This document shows, piece after piece, positions 21,101 through 32,600 of a stretch of DNA of 64,000 nucleotides (position 1 is the first letter of the stretch; the number at the start of each line of letters is the position of its first letter). This DNA comes from Anseranas semipalmata (lineage: Eukaryota; Chordata; Aves; Anseriformes; Anseranatidae), in NCBI GenBank assembly GCA_013399115.1, contig VXAA01000169.1, positions 158,465 through 222,464 on the forward strand, written 5' to 3'. The notes under the pieces are model-generated. The model ran no database searches and had not been told where the DNA came from. It saw only the letters and a list, made by a program, of their open reading frames with translations. The translations under genes and the position numbers were made by a program.

Positions 21101-24100
21101 AAGGGTATAATTTAAACTGAGGTTAGACTTTTCTTGTGAGCTTTTGTACCCACTCTTATTTCTCTTACACTAATGTGTCTATTAAAAATTGCCTTTTGAT
21201 GACTTCCTTAAGTGTTCAGCTTAGATGTACCCTGCAGCACAATTCCTTGAATTCCTTGTCATTCTTGCTTTGCTGCTATATACTGTGCCAAGGAATGTAA
21301 AAAGGGATTCTGAACTTTCTGTACATCATTGCAACTACAAGGATATGATTCAAGCAAGACCGTAGGCAGGCAGTATCTTTTATTATTCAATCTAGTAAAA
21401 TACGTTTCTTCTCCCAATAGGCTTCTCCTAATATATTTAATAGAAAAATATACCATACAGTCATTACGTGATACCTAATTAACAAGAACTGGCTCCAAAT
21501 CATTCTTCTTAGGGTGCACTGGCCTGCACTGTATTGAACTGAAAACTTCAATTCAGTAACTTCAGTGACAGTGTGACCATTTGCTGTGTGCTTCCCAGTG
21601 GTACAGATCACTGAATTCTGCACAGTTCCTACAAAATCAGTCACCTGGCACCTGCTGGCTCACGCTGACAGCTTAGTCAGCTCCCTGAAAGGTTTCATTT
21701 TGGAAAATGGAAAATTCAGGTGAAGATTGCTGCATTAGCTGTCTGTGATTAAACTACTTGTAAAAAATAGCAGCATCCTCCAATATTCATGCATTGTACA
21801 GAAGGCATACCTGAGGATGTTTCCAAACAGAAAAGAAATATCTTCCTGAAAAGATGTGGTTTTGCAAAATTCTTCCTTATTTCTAGGGAGAAATCTGCCT
21901 CTGATTAGGAAACACTAGACAGCGCTCAAGAAGACAGAAAGGTTAAACAAATTTTTAAAAAATAACTCCAAACTAAAAAAAATCCTCTCCAGTTCTCTGA
22001 TGAAGGTATTCCCATAGGTATCCAGATCAATATTGCAACATTAGTACGGGGGTACTGCCGTGATAGTTAAAGCACCATAACTCATAATGTTTAGTGAGCA
22101 TAAGGTATCTTTGTCCAGAACATCTGGGGACACAGTGTACGGGTGCGTGGGACATGCAACAAGGAGAGAGGAAGCCCAGAAGGTGTCCTACAGAGTGCAG
22201 GGCCCCAGTTCAAACCTCACTTGAAATGGTGTCCTTAGTCCTGTGCTTCTGAGGTGAAAGGGGTGTTGGTCACATCCCAGGAGAGACACCAACCTGGTAG
22301 CTAACCTCTGCAGCTTCACTTTAGTCAGAATCACAGGATTTGGTGTTTAACCCCTCCACAAGCTAGCTCAGTCTATTGTGCTGGCAGGAAACAATAGATG
22401 GTTTGAGTGGACCTAAGTTTTTTGTCAGTATTATTCAGTGCAGAAAATTAAAGCAGAGGGAGGCAAAGTCACTTGGAAGGCCAGAGGGGTATGGCTTCTA
22501 AGTCTCTTCCAATGCCAGCCCAGTGGTCTCACCACAAGGCTTCGTGTATTGCTTTATACATTGAAACGGCCTCCAAGATTTCACTGTCATAATCAATACT
22601 ATTCCAATGAATTAGGCCCTTCATTCNTCTGCAGGTATACTAAATATGCTTTGAGGTTTCAGATAAATTTGGAACATTTTCATTTATAATTTTAATTAGT
22701 AGACATCAGAGGACCTGACCGCTTTTATAATAACCGGAAGGGTTGAATAATTGAGGTCTGAGTAGTCAAGGTCAAAATATGTTGCTTAATGTACGTCTTA
22801 CAATTATCTAGTACCGACTTTATAACATCACAGATGTTAAACTACAAAATCTTCAGAACTCAAAGATCTATTTTTTCTCTATAAAGAAATTAGACAATAT
22901 ATGTTTTTTTTAACTGAAAATTATTAATGGCATAGTGACATAACATTACATGTAATTGCATCTGTTCACGTTTAGGTCTATTCACATTAGCAATAATACT
23001 TAGGATAAAGCTGCTTCTGTCTTTAATACAGGATCTGTTATGTCATGAGAGGTTCAATGTCTGCAACAAGCACAATTACGTAACGATGCTTCATCCACAG
23101 TATCTACTGGCCTGCATTAGTCAACAAGGATGAGAGGCATACGCTCATAGGAATCAGTGTTCCTCTTAACATACTGCATCAGAGATATGAACAGACACCC
23201 CCATGAAAATGAGTCCAAGGAGCAGGTGACCTAATTTTCTTAAGACATTTTTTCTCATTCCCTCTAAAAGGAAGAACGAGAACATCTCTGTTTCGTTATG
23301 CTAATCTGTTTTCAAAGCTTGATATAGCTTGTTACAGCAGGCTAGTATACCATTATAATAGCTCTTAAATCATGGTGTTACTTCTGCAGTGATAAATGCA
23401 GGAGAGAAGAGGGAGAAATTGGTCTACGTGCAGTCCTGTACAGTAGCACGATTCAAGCAAAGATGTACTACTTACAGCAATACAGCTAGTGCATTCGGAG
23501 ATTTACTAGGAACAGTTTAAGATATGTTTCAGAGCAAAAGAAGAGTGCTTACACGTTTGAGCCAGTTTAACTAAACCACTGTAAGCTTGTACATAATTAT
23601 TTCTACAAAGCTGCTTCCTATCTCTTACATCCAAATTAGCTGCTTCAGTCAAGTAATTATTTTTCTTCAGATTTGTGGAAAGAACAAGCTAGAAGCAAGG
23701 TGCTTCTATCAGAAAAGGGTAAAAGGCAGCAAGAGACGCATTGTAATACAAACATTATAGGTCCCCTAGCAAGGAACAGTTCAAAAGAGGGCAGGGCAGA
23801 GCATTTAATTTGCCTCTGAATGGGCCACAAACCTCCGTGAAAGTGAATATTGAGTACTTGTCCCTTAACCTCATTAGTCTCTTGTGGTGAGCGCTCTAGA
23901 CCCTTGTCCTGTAGTCTGCTCGTTTTTTCTTCTCTGCGCTTTTCTTCTCTTGCTGATTTTGGCATGATTCTGCCGGTGTCAGTGGTGCTGGGAACACTGG
24001 TACAAACAAGACTATTGGCACTTCAATCATCATGTTGCCAAGACCTGAGCCGAGTTAGGTGAAAAAATGGTTAAACCATTGTATCCAGGCATTGCTTCAT

Positions 24101-26620
24101 GAGCCCACCTGGATCTAATTGGGTCAGTGGAGAAAGTTACCCTCCTCCAGCTCCGTGGGTTGGTAACCTCTTCCACCGGCGCAGATAGATCTGGCAAGCA
24201 CCAGCAGCCAGCCCCCGCTGCCTCCGTTCTTGGCCTGGGGTATTAACACAAGCTGAAATCAGGGCCCGTTTGAGTCCAAATGCCCCGCTTACTGCTGTCT
24301 CTTAGTTTAGCCTATGTAACAACCATCATCACTATAACAGGGCATTATCTTGCATCCCGGTTCTGCAAGATACGGGTGTTAAAGAATTTTAGATGAACAA
24401 CATTTAGTCCCTTCATAAAAGCACAATGCCACTGTTGTGATTATAGTTATTTTAATAAGAATCATAATCAAAATCAGTGCAACTTGAAGCATGATAGAAT
24501 ACAAGCCAAAGAGCCAGAAATGAATTCTAAGTCGTAGCACAACCTATTCGATTGTCAGGTTTAGGCACAGGAGCCTTACTGTTTGGGTTTGTTCTAATTT
24601 ACTTTGGGCCTGTAGCCTGTCGAAATGCTATGTGGCGCTGCCTTACAGCATTCTTTAATTAGTGTCACATACAATAATTACGATGTAATTGAACAACTTA
24701 CAGATTGGGCATCCTTACAACCTTATTTACAGCCATGAGATGTCTTTAAAGAATCGCTGAAGAAGTTGGAGCATTAAGCTGATATCCCTTTTGCCAGATT
24801 ATGACATGTAGGAAAGACTGATCAGTGGAAAAGCAGCAATTCTCTACAGCTTCTTTTTTGTTGTTGCTTTTTTTTTTCTTTTAATACTTTTAGTCTTCTT
24901 TACCTTGCATAGCAGATGATGCAGCAATTAGCAGAAACAAGTATATCTGTTAGCAAAATGTATTTTCTTTTTCCTCCTGACTTGCAGATGCTGAAGCATT
25001 TAAAAAAAAAAAATCTTGTTGTACTAAATTTCCTAGTTGGGCGCCACACTATACATTACCTTGTCATCATAATATGTACTTCCAACATCAAGTAAGGGTT
25101 ATTGCTATAACCTCAAGAGTTCCTACTACTCATACAGTGCTGCAAAGCAAGGAATTTTTTGCTTCTGCAGTTTTGTTCATTTAGCTACGGCTCTTGCCTT
25201 TCTCAGTATACAGCTTAGTTCTGACTCATCTTCTGAGCTTACAAAATACTAGATAAAAATAGATTATTGTTCCATCTAAATTCCCATAATCCTTGTACTC
25301 ATTAAAAATAAAGTCATGTAACTGTTCTTAGTCAGGATTGCACTAATCAGTGCATTTGGCACTTCTGACCTTGTGGTATCTACCCTTAGTACAGTCAGGT
25401 TTGCTGTGCTGCCTGAACTACCTTATGCAGCATATATAATACCTCCTTATAGAACAGAGTGCTGGAGAAAGATGTGCAAGCCAGAAAATAAGCATCAAGA
25501 ACTTTTTGCATAGTAATACGTATTTTTTCCACATCTTCATCCTTTGGCTTAGCTGAATAGTTTAGATTTATTTTCATATAGTAAATTAAAGGGCCACAAA
25601 CAAAAATCAGAGTCCAAATTTCATAGCTTAAAGACACGAGGACTAGGATGAAGGAAGTCAATTCTCTGTTTGCTGAAACACTACCTTATGGAACCATGTG
25701 TATTTTTGTGCGGGGGATAAAGAACTATTGGCAGTAGACTATTAGTAGCTGCTAACATTAACTGTTTGATCTGTGTATGTTTCACTGGAGTCAGGATATC
25801 ACTAATGGTAAATCCATTAATAAATCTAATCTCACCGTCAAACTGTATTTAAATGAGTATTTAACTAAATTATGCTGACAGGAAAGTCGATTCTCTGAAT
25901 GTTATAATAAAAAGCAGAAGGAACTTAACTGTGCAGCTGATGAAGCTACAGGAATGAGAACAGAAATTTAAACAGTGAGAGAAATCCCAGTCATTGTAGA
26001 CTTGACAGAGGTATAGAAACCCAGGAAAGGTGGACAGGAAAAACAAATTGGCGATTTTTTAATTTTTTTTATTTTTTTAAACCACTCATTAACACAAGAG
26101 GGAAGGAGCAACCAATGCAAAGACAGTACATTTAGAACTAATGAAGCTTTTTCTGAAACAAAGTGGACTCTTGAAAAAGCCTGTAAGTGGCCTGCAGGAC
26201 TCATTAACCTCCCCAAGCACAAAAATATATAATGGCTACAAAAGAGAACAGGCACTGAGGAGGCAAACTAGAATGAAAACAAAATAGGGATATAAATTTC
26301 AGTGGGCCAGGACATAAGCCAGCTTCTAATGGAAATGTTGGGAAGAAAATTCCTATATATAGCAAGGGTATTTGACACTTGTCCAGTCCAGGGATCCTTA
26401 CAAGTTTCCCTGAGGGGCTAGGCCTGGCTATTCTCGGTGAGCGGGTAATGGCTTAGGCATATCTGGGGGCTGATTCACCATGGAGCTGCTGGATCTGGGT
26501 TTACATATGAATGAAGGCATTATAATAGTTATTGCCAATATGAAAGATTAGTATTTTATTTGTTGCTGTCTCTTGCAGGATCAGGGCCTTTGTAAGTCCA
26601 GGGCAGAAACATTGTGTTGA
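18190..26620. other. Intergenic, no gene recognised
   Basis: AT-rich DNA with a 16-bp perfect palindrome at 19651-19666 and an assembly N at 22627. A minus-strand open frame of 88 codons (25395-25661) contains a hydrophobic segment but is not recognised. Confidence 0.65.
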
Positions 26621-26793
26621 GAATTTGCCCAGAGAAGCTGTGGATGCCCCATCCCTGGAAGTGTTCAAGGCCAGGCTGGATGGGGCTTTGGGCAACCTGG
26701 TCTAGTGGGAGGTGCCCCTGCCCATGGCAGGGGGGTTGGAACCAGGTGATCTTTATGGTCCCTTCCAGCCCAAACCATTCTGTGATTCTATGA
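26621..26793 (+). mobile_element. CR1 LINE 3' end (truncated)
   Basis: Contains the hallmark CR1 blocks TGCCCAGAGAAGCTGTGGAT, AGTGTTCAAGGCCAGGCTGG, GGGCAACCTGGTCTAGTGGG and GGGGGGTTGGAACCAGGTGA, and ends with the short direct repeat ATTCTGTGATTCTATGA. It is 5'-truncated, as most bird CR1 copies are. The left boundary is approximate. Confidence 0.92.
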
Positions 26794-29280
26794 ATTTAAA
26801 AGCCTAAAAAAGAATTGGCCATCTAGTTACTAGTAAAATAATACGTTCTGTAGACTTTCAAACCGAAAACTAATCATGGTAACATCTAGTCTCGTAACCT
26901 GCATAGTATAGGTCACAACCTCCCATTGTAATTAGGCTAAACAGTACCTACTTCTATTTCATCTCGGTAGTAAAATGTTTAAGATGACAGTTTTAACTTC
27001 AAGACTGAAGAACCGAATACACACCCGTTAGGAAAGCTCCTTCTGCACAGAACTGCTGCATCTTACGGCTTTCCTTCTAGACTGTAGTCCATGACTGAAA
27101 GTACCTCCAGAGGACTTGTACATAATAGAATTATATTCTACTTTCCTTGGGATAAAATAAATGGACTAGACTCCATTCTTCCACCAAAACAACTTTTTCC
27201 AGATTACCTTTGTAGCTTAAACTGGCTCTGTCTGGGGTCTTTTTTGGGCTTTGGTACAACTTCATTTCAGCTTCATGGGGGAAAAAAAGCCAAAATGCTC
27301 ATTTAATGCCTAATGCTAAAAATCCACCTTGATCTAGATCCTTCTCTCAGCACAACAGAACTTGTGTACGTGCCACATGGTGAGAAGTGTCACAGGCAAC
27401 CTTCACAGACTGTCCTCCCATGCATGTTCTTCTCTCCACTTAGCAAATACTTAGTTGTCTGCAAAACATACTACTTCTCTCAAGGTTAAAACAATTATAG
27501 TGTAAGCACAAGACACATACCATACCTTATTAGTATTACTGTAAGGCAATGGCTGGAGAAACAAAATCCATCAGCTAAAACTTCATGTGACACAGCAATC
27601 AATACTCAATATTGGAATAAGCAGAACAATAATTTATTTGCCAGAGATTAATCCAGCACTGGTTAATCCACGTTGTTTCAGCAGCTGTTACTGCAGGCCT
27701 GCGGGCAACAAATAGAGCTTAGTTTTAAGCAAAGACTACTGGCCTATTAAAACAATATTAATATTTTGTCATCAGTTTTGGCTAAGAAACGTCCTGGAAA
27801 AACAACCCTACCTTATAGCCTATGAGGTTCAACTCTGAAGTCTTTTAAATTTGTGCATGTCAAATGTAGACCCCATAATTCACTGGTTTTGGTGTAACAG
27901 AGCAGAGCATCGCACATACGATGTTCCACTATTTATTACCAGTTGCCAGGGAGGATTTAGTCAAAGTAGTGGCAAACAAACAAACAAACAAACACCCTCA
28001 GCCACCAGTTCTGTTCCACAAGTTTGTTTGCCATTTTCAGTGCAGTGAAATTGCCTCATCCACTGGAAAGCTTTTTCTTTTTCAGAGGATGCATAACTCC
28101 ATGACCTTGTGTGCTTCAAGACCCAAGTGCAGCAGGACAGTGCCTTTCTACTAGGCATGGGTTTCTCCACTTCAAGTACTTGCTGACAACCAAGATCCAC
28201 ATGTGTCAGCTTAAGAGAAGCACAGGAAAAAAACAAAACCAAACAAAATCCAAACAAACCAAAAACCACCAAAACCCACCAACCAACCAACAAAAAACCC
28301 CAACCAACCCATCTTCAGTGTTCTTGGAAGTGTGGAGGGAAAAGAAAACCCAGCAGCTTCTCCTTAGAGAAAGGTACTGGCAGATTTGGGGTTTCACAGT
28401 GCTGCTGTACCTGTCGCCTGCACCTTAGTAAAGGTGATGTTTGCAAGAAGAAGGAAACAGGTTAGCTGACTGGACGTGCTGGTGGGAGGCGAGGATGCGA
28501 CGGAGAGCCAGCCATACCTAGCCCAGAAACAAAGACACAGTGGAGATGCAAGGATTGGTTTATTAACTTTTCTGTTCCGTCTTGCCCAGCAATTCTGAGT
28601 CAATATTCAATATATAGTCTCACTAATGCCATAGACAGAAATCCTACTGCCCTCTACTGCTACTTGACCTGTCTGCTTGAAGAGTCAAATGTGCCCTTTT
28701 ATTTATATCTATTTACAATGGAAAACTCGTATTGAGTCATCAGTTGCCCATATCTCTCAGTTCTTTACGGTGTCACTGTCTTCTGGGATAACTTGTCTTT
28801 CTCACAGACTCTTCATCTATTTCTTGTGGCTAGATATATGAACTTTCTTTTGCCTCTGTTATGATGCTTACTGTCAAACACACCCTCTACAAAATGATTT
28901 GGACTACTCAGTGATTTGTCCTCATAAATAACAAATTGATAGGAAAAAAAAGTTTATTTCATCTCATATTTATGAAAATATTGCATATCCTTGAACAGAT
29001 CTGCAGAGAATTATACTGCAGTATATAGTTAGCTGCAAATGGAAATTTTTATTCTTCAAAAAGCAAAGTCTTAGTTAAACCAACCAGCTAACTCAGTACA
29101 AAAACAGACTGACACTTGAAAGGACAACCAACCAAAGAAAACTTTTCCTTATTCCCCAGAGAATCGGAGGTATTGAAAGCAAGTATTAATGGATTCTGCC
29201 CACAAAGATATTATCATTAACCTTTTTTTTTTTCTTCCAGAAAAAGGAGATACAGTGATCTGAGTTAAAAAAGCGACTAC
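26794..29280. other. Intergenic, no gene recognised
   Basis: Mostly AT-rich, with a (CAAA)n run at about 27973-27993 and the A/C-rich tract 28214-28312. Open frames through these are low-complexity. Confidence 0.65.
28214..28312. repeat. A/C-rich low-complexity tract
   Basis: About 100 bases almost lacking G and T on the plus strand, built from AAAC, CCAAA and CCAACCAA units. Diverged (CAAA)/(CCAA) repeats explain the Lys/Asn/Pro- and Trp/Leu/Val/Phe-rich open frames on the two strands. Confidence 0.8.
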
Positions 29281-29284
29281 AGCA

Positions 29285-29565
29285 CGTAACACACCCGAGC
29301 TCCTCAGCCGCCCGTTTTCCCCCACACCGCGCGCTCCCCGTGCCCCGCGAGCAGCGCTCGTGCAGCTGCTGCAGGACTGCTGCCTGCACCCCCAGAGCGG
29401 AGCACAGGGGGCTGCCTTTAAACGCGCGCTCGCTGCCTGCCAGACGGGCCGAGCGTGCTGCTGTACGGCAGCCAAAGCTCACAGCAGCTCTCGGAGAGGA
29501 TGGACGGGCAGGAGGGAGAGAAACACCTGGAACTGGAACCTGAGTGCAGCAGCTCCCCTTCGCCC
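29285..29565. promoter_or_regulatory. Isolated CpG-rich patch
   Basis: A local rise in GC and CpG (for example CGCGCGCTC, CCCCGCGAGCAGCGCTCG, AAACGCGCGCTCGC) in AT-rich surroundings, just past the inferred LPGAT1 3' end. Such islands often mark promoters, but no coding exon was recognised on either strand. The 159-codon minus frame crossing it looks like a by-product of composition. Confidence 0.5.
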
Positions 29566-29639
29566 TGAGCTGACAAGCCTTTGAATACATTCCACACGGA
29601 GTTTTAAGACCAGCAAGAGATGTTTCTTTGAACACAGGA

Positions 29640-32600
29640 GTACACACACGTGACATGGCCTTCACGTACCTTTTTATTTGCTGCCTCAGCTAAAATTAAT
29701 ATTTGAAAATGTGGAGTCCTCTCAAAAACAAACAAAAAAACCCACACCCAAACAAAAACACGTGACAGTTACCAGAAAAGCAGAAATACAAGAGAGAGTC
29801 CTGAGAGATAAAAATTTATTTATATCTGATCAGCATGTCATGATATGGTCACAACTCATACAGCTGACATTCTTATAGCCAAAAGAAGGATTTTTCCCTT
29901 TTTTTAAAAATACATTTTTCTTTCCAGCAGGAAAGATTTTTTTTTTTTTAAACATTTCATACTAGGCAGGAATTAAAAACAATGGCTTTTTCAATATGAC
30001 AACACAGCTGGTAAGCAGTGGATCTCCCACCAGTGCCTTATATTCAGATTTCAAATTTTCCCTCCCCGATTCCCCCCACCCCTCACAAAGAACACCACAC
30101 AGGAAAACAGGACAAAACCCAGAAGGAAACAAAGAGGTAGACGTAACTACAACCACTGCGCTGCTTTGTGAGACGCCTTACTGTGCGCCGAGGAGTTCCC
30201 TTTTTGTTACACGCTGCAGTACCACGCGCCGACAGCTAGCACTGGAAGTGACACTAAGAGCTGTCCCAGGGCCACAGAACGAAGGGTGCTGCTCCACTCC
30301 ATATTGCTTTGCCTAGCTGAAGTTGTTTAAAAACAGACGACTCTGTTAAAAAATAGGTGCATCTACAAAACGATTACAGCCTTGCTCACAAAAAGGTTGG
30401 ATTCGTATCTTGCTAGGATAGCGGCAGCCCAGGGACGATGGCGGCCCAGGTTCTGCTCTCGGTGTCGCCTGAACTCTCAGAAACTTGAAGGGGAATCATT
30501 GCTGCGCAGTGCCCTGCGCGGAAACTGCGGTCTGATGCCAGAGGAGTTTCCAGCAGGTGCTTGAGCAGGCAAGGACTGCAGAAGCTGCTTCCAAACCTCT
30601 GCCCTACTGCTCCACTCCTCCCCTTAAACCACTTCTGGCGTGGAAAGATTTGTCTCTGTATCCTTCCTGAGAGCTCTATATAAGAAACGTTATCACTTAA
30701 GTTAACACTCAAGCTGTATGGGGAACTAAAGTGTTATTTTACTATTTGTAGTGTTCGTGGCAAGCACAATAGAGATTGTGCATCTATTAGATACAAGCAC
30801 AATAAATACAACCTTCAAACAAAATCATCTCAGCTATTAAGGATTAGAAGCACATGAAATAATCTTGAAAAAAAAATCAACTTTATTTTGCCACACAAAA
30901 AAAATGGGAAAAGACATCTAATAATCTCCGTAGAGAAATGCTTCTTCTGGTAACTGTCTACATTTCTGAAAGACATCTTGGCTGCTGGAAAGATTTGATA
31001 AAAAATCCAATGAAATAAATTCAGTAAAATAAATCCAAACACAACCAGCCCTTTGCAAAATCACAGAGACTCACTATAGACTTCTGCATCCATTTTGTCA
31101 TACAGAACAAACTGCAGGTGACACAGGAGGGAAGGAGAAAATTGGAGGCTAAAATAATCAGTATCAAGAAAACTAATTTTTAATCATACAAAACAAACAC
31201 TATTGGAGAGTAACTTTAAAGGAACTAACTCACTTTAACAGGACAGTTGCTCAGTGTATAATTACTTCATTATCCAATGATAAAAGATTTAACTTTAAAA
31301 TGCATAGAATCTTTTTTAAAGACTTCTTTTGTATCACAGCCAGGTAGTCTATGGTTTTTACACAGAAAAAATAAAGTTGCTCAGAAGCGTTCATAATGTA
31401 TGCAGACTTTATAAATCAGAGTACGGTTTCAATTTTGCTCGTCCAATTGTCTTCTTTTAAAAAAAAATGTAAAAGCTATCAAATATGCAATTTTGCAAAA
31501 TAACCTTTTATTTCATATGGCTCCATTATTTCCAAACACTACAGTACCCCAGATGTATAATTATTCTATGTGATTGTATCAGATCAACACAAAACCTCCA
31601 GCTGACTATCACAGAACGCACCCATTCCCAGTCTCATGATTTGGAAATCCCAGTTTTAAGTACCTTTGGTCCCAACATTTTATGACAAGGCAAAGTGGAG
31701 CAGTTGAATCCTGTCACACACAGTGATCGGTATTATCTGTATTAACTTGTACGAACAAGTGAAAAAGTTAACAGCACTTTATGGCAATGTCAGACAGAAC
31801 AAAAACTATTACATCATTTGCAAAACAAGGGAATAATGAACAGTACCACAGTGGTCATTGTATTTTTAATATAGTAAGATGCATCTTATTTTTGATGCTG
31901 AGCACGTAAGACGGAGAAGGAAACTTTTACTTTTCTGGTGAGCAAGGTAAACAGCAATCTTTCTTTTCAAAATGGGATGAGAGCAACTTAAAAAAGAAAT
32001 CCTTCCTGCAAGAGACATCGTTGTTGAAATACTTGATAGAACCATACACAAAATACAAGCGAATCTGTAAGGAAGGTACACTCAAAGGGCACTGAAATAA
32101 AAACACTGCTCGTTTTGAAGGACAGATATTCGTCATGTAATGGGATTCAAAGAGCAGTAATGCTAAACCATTAGGACTTGCATTGTTTCACTTTTAACTT
32201 GTTTATGAAAAATTAAACATAGAAACTTACAAATGTTGCGTGCAACCCCAGCAGAGAAACGTCTTTATTCACAATAAACTTAAATTGCTATCTTCTCACT
32301 TGTGTGCACAACAACTTTCAATTAGTTTTTTCTGTGATTTTTTCATCCTGTCACTTTATACATTCCTCCATAATATTTCTCCTAATACAAATTCAAAGTT
32401 ACAGTAACTAACCATTTTATGATCAACTGTATGGTTCACTAACTTCATTTGAACTCTTCAGAAGAGGAAACCCATGGATGGTGCAGCAAAATGCTCGCTA
32501 CAGCTGTAACGCCAGCCAACTGCCAGAAGGTAGAACCGAACTGTAACCGACAGGAATTTATGTTTTACAAACCAGCCTGCTAAGCTCCAGTCTTCACCAG

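Noticed and set aside
26501..26695. Minus-strand frame of 64 codons
   Set aside because: Antisense of the CR1 3' end, which is non-coding in this orientation.
28111..28428. 105-codon plus frame and its Trp/Val/Phe-rich minus counterpart
   Set aside because: Generated by the A/C-rich low-complexity tract.
29186..29665. 159-codon minus-strand frame, the longest single frame in the window
   Set aside because: It spans the CpG-rich patch where stop codons are scarce. It has mixed composition, a lysine run from a T tract, and no recognisable domain.
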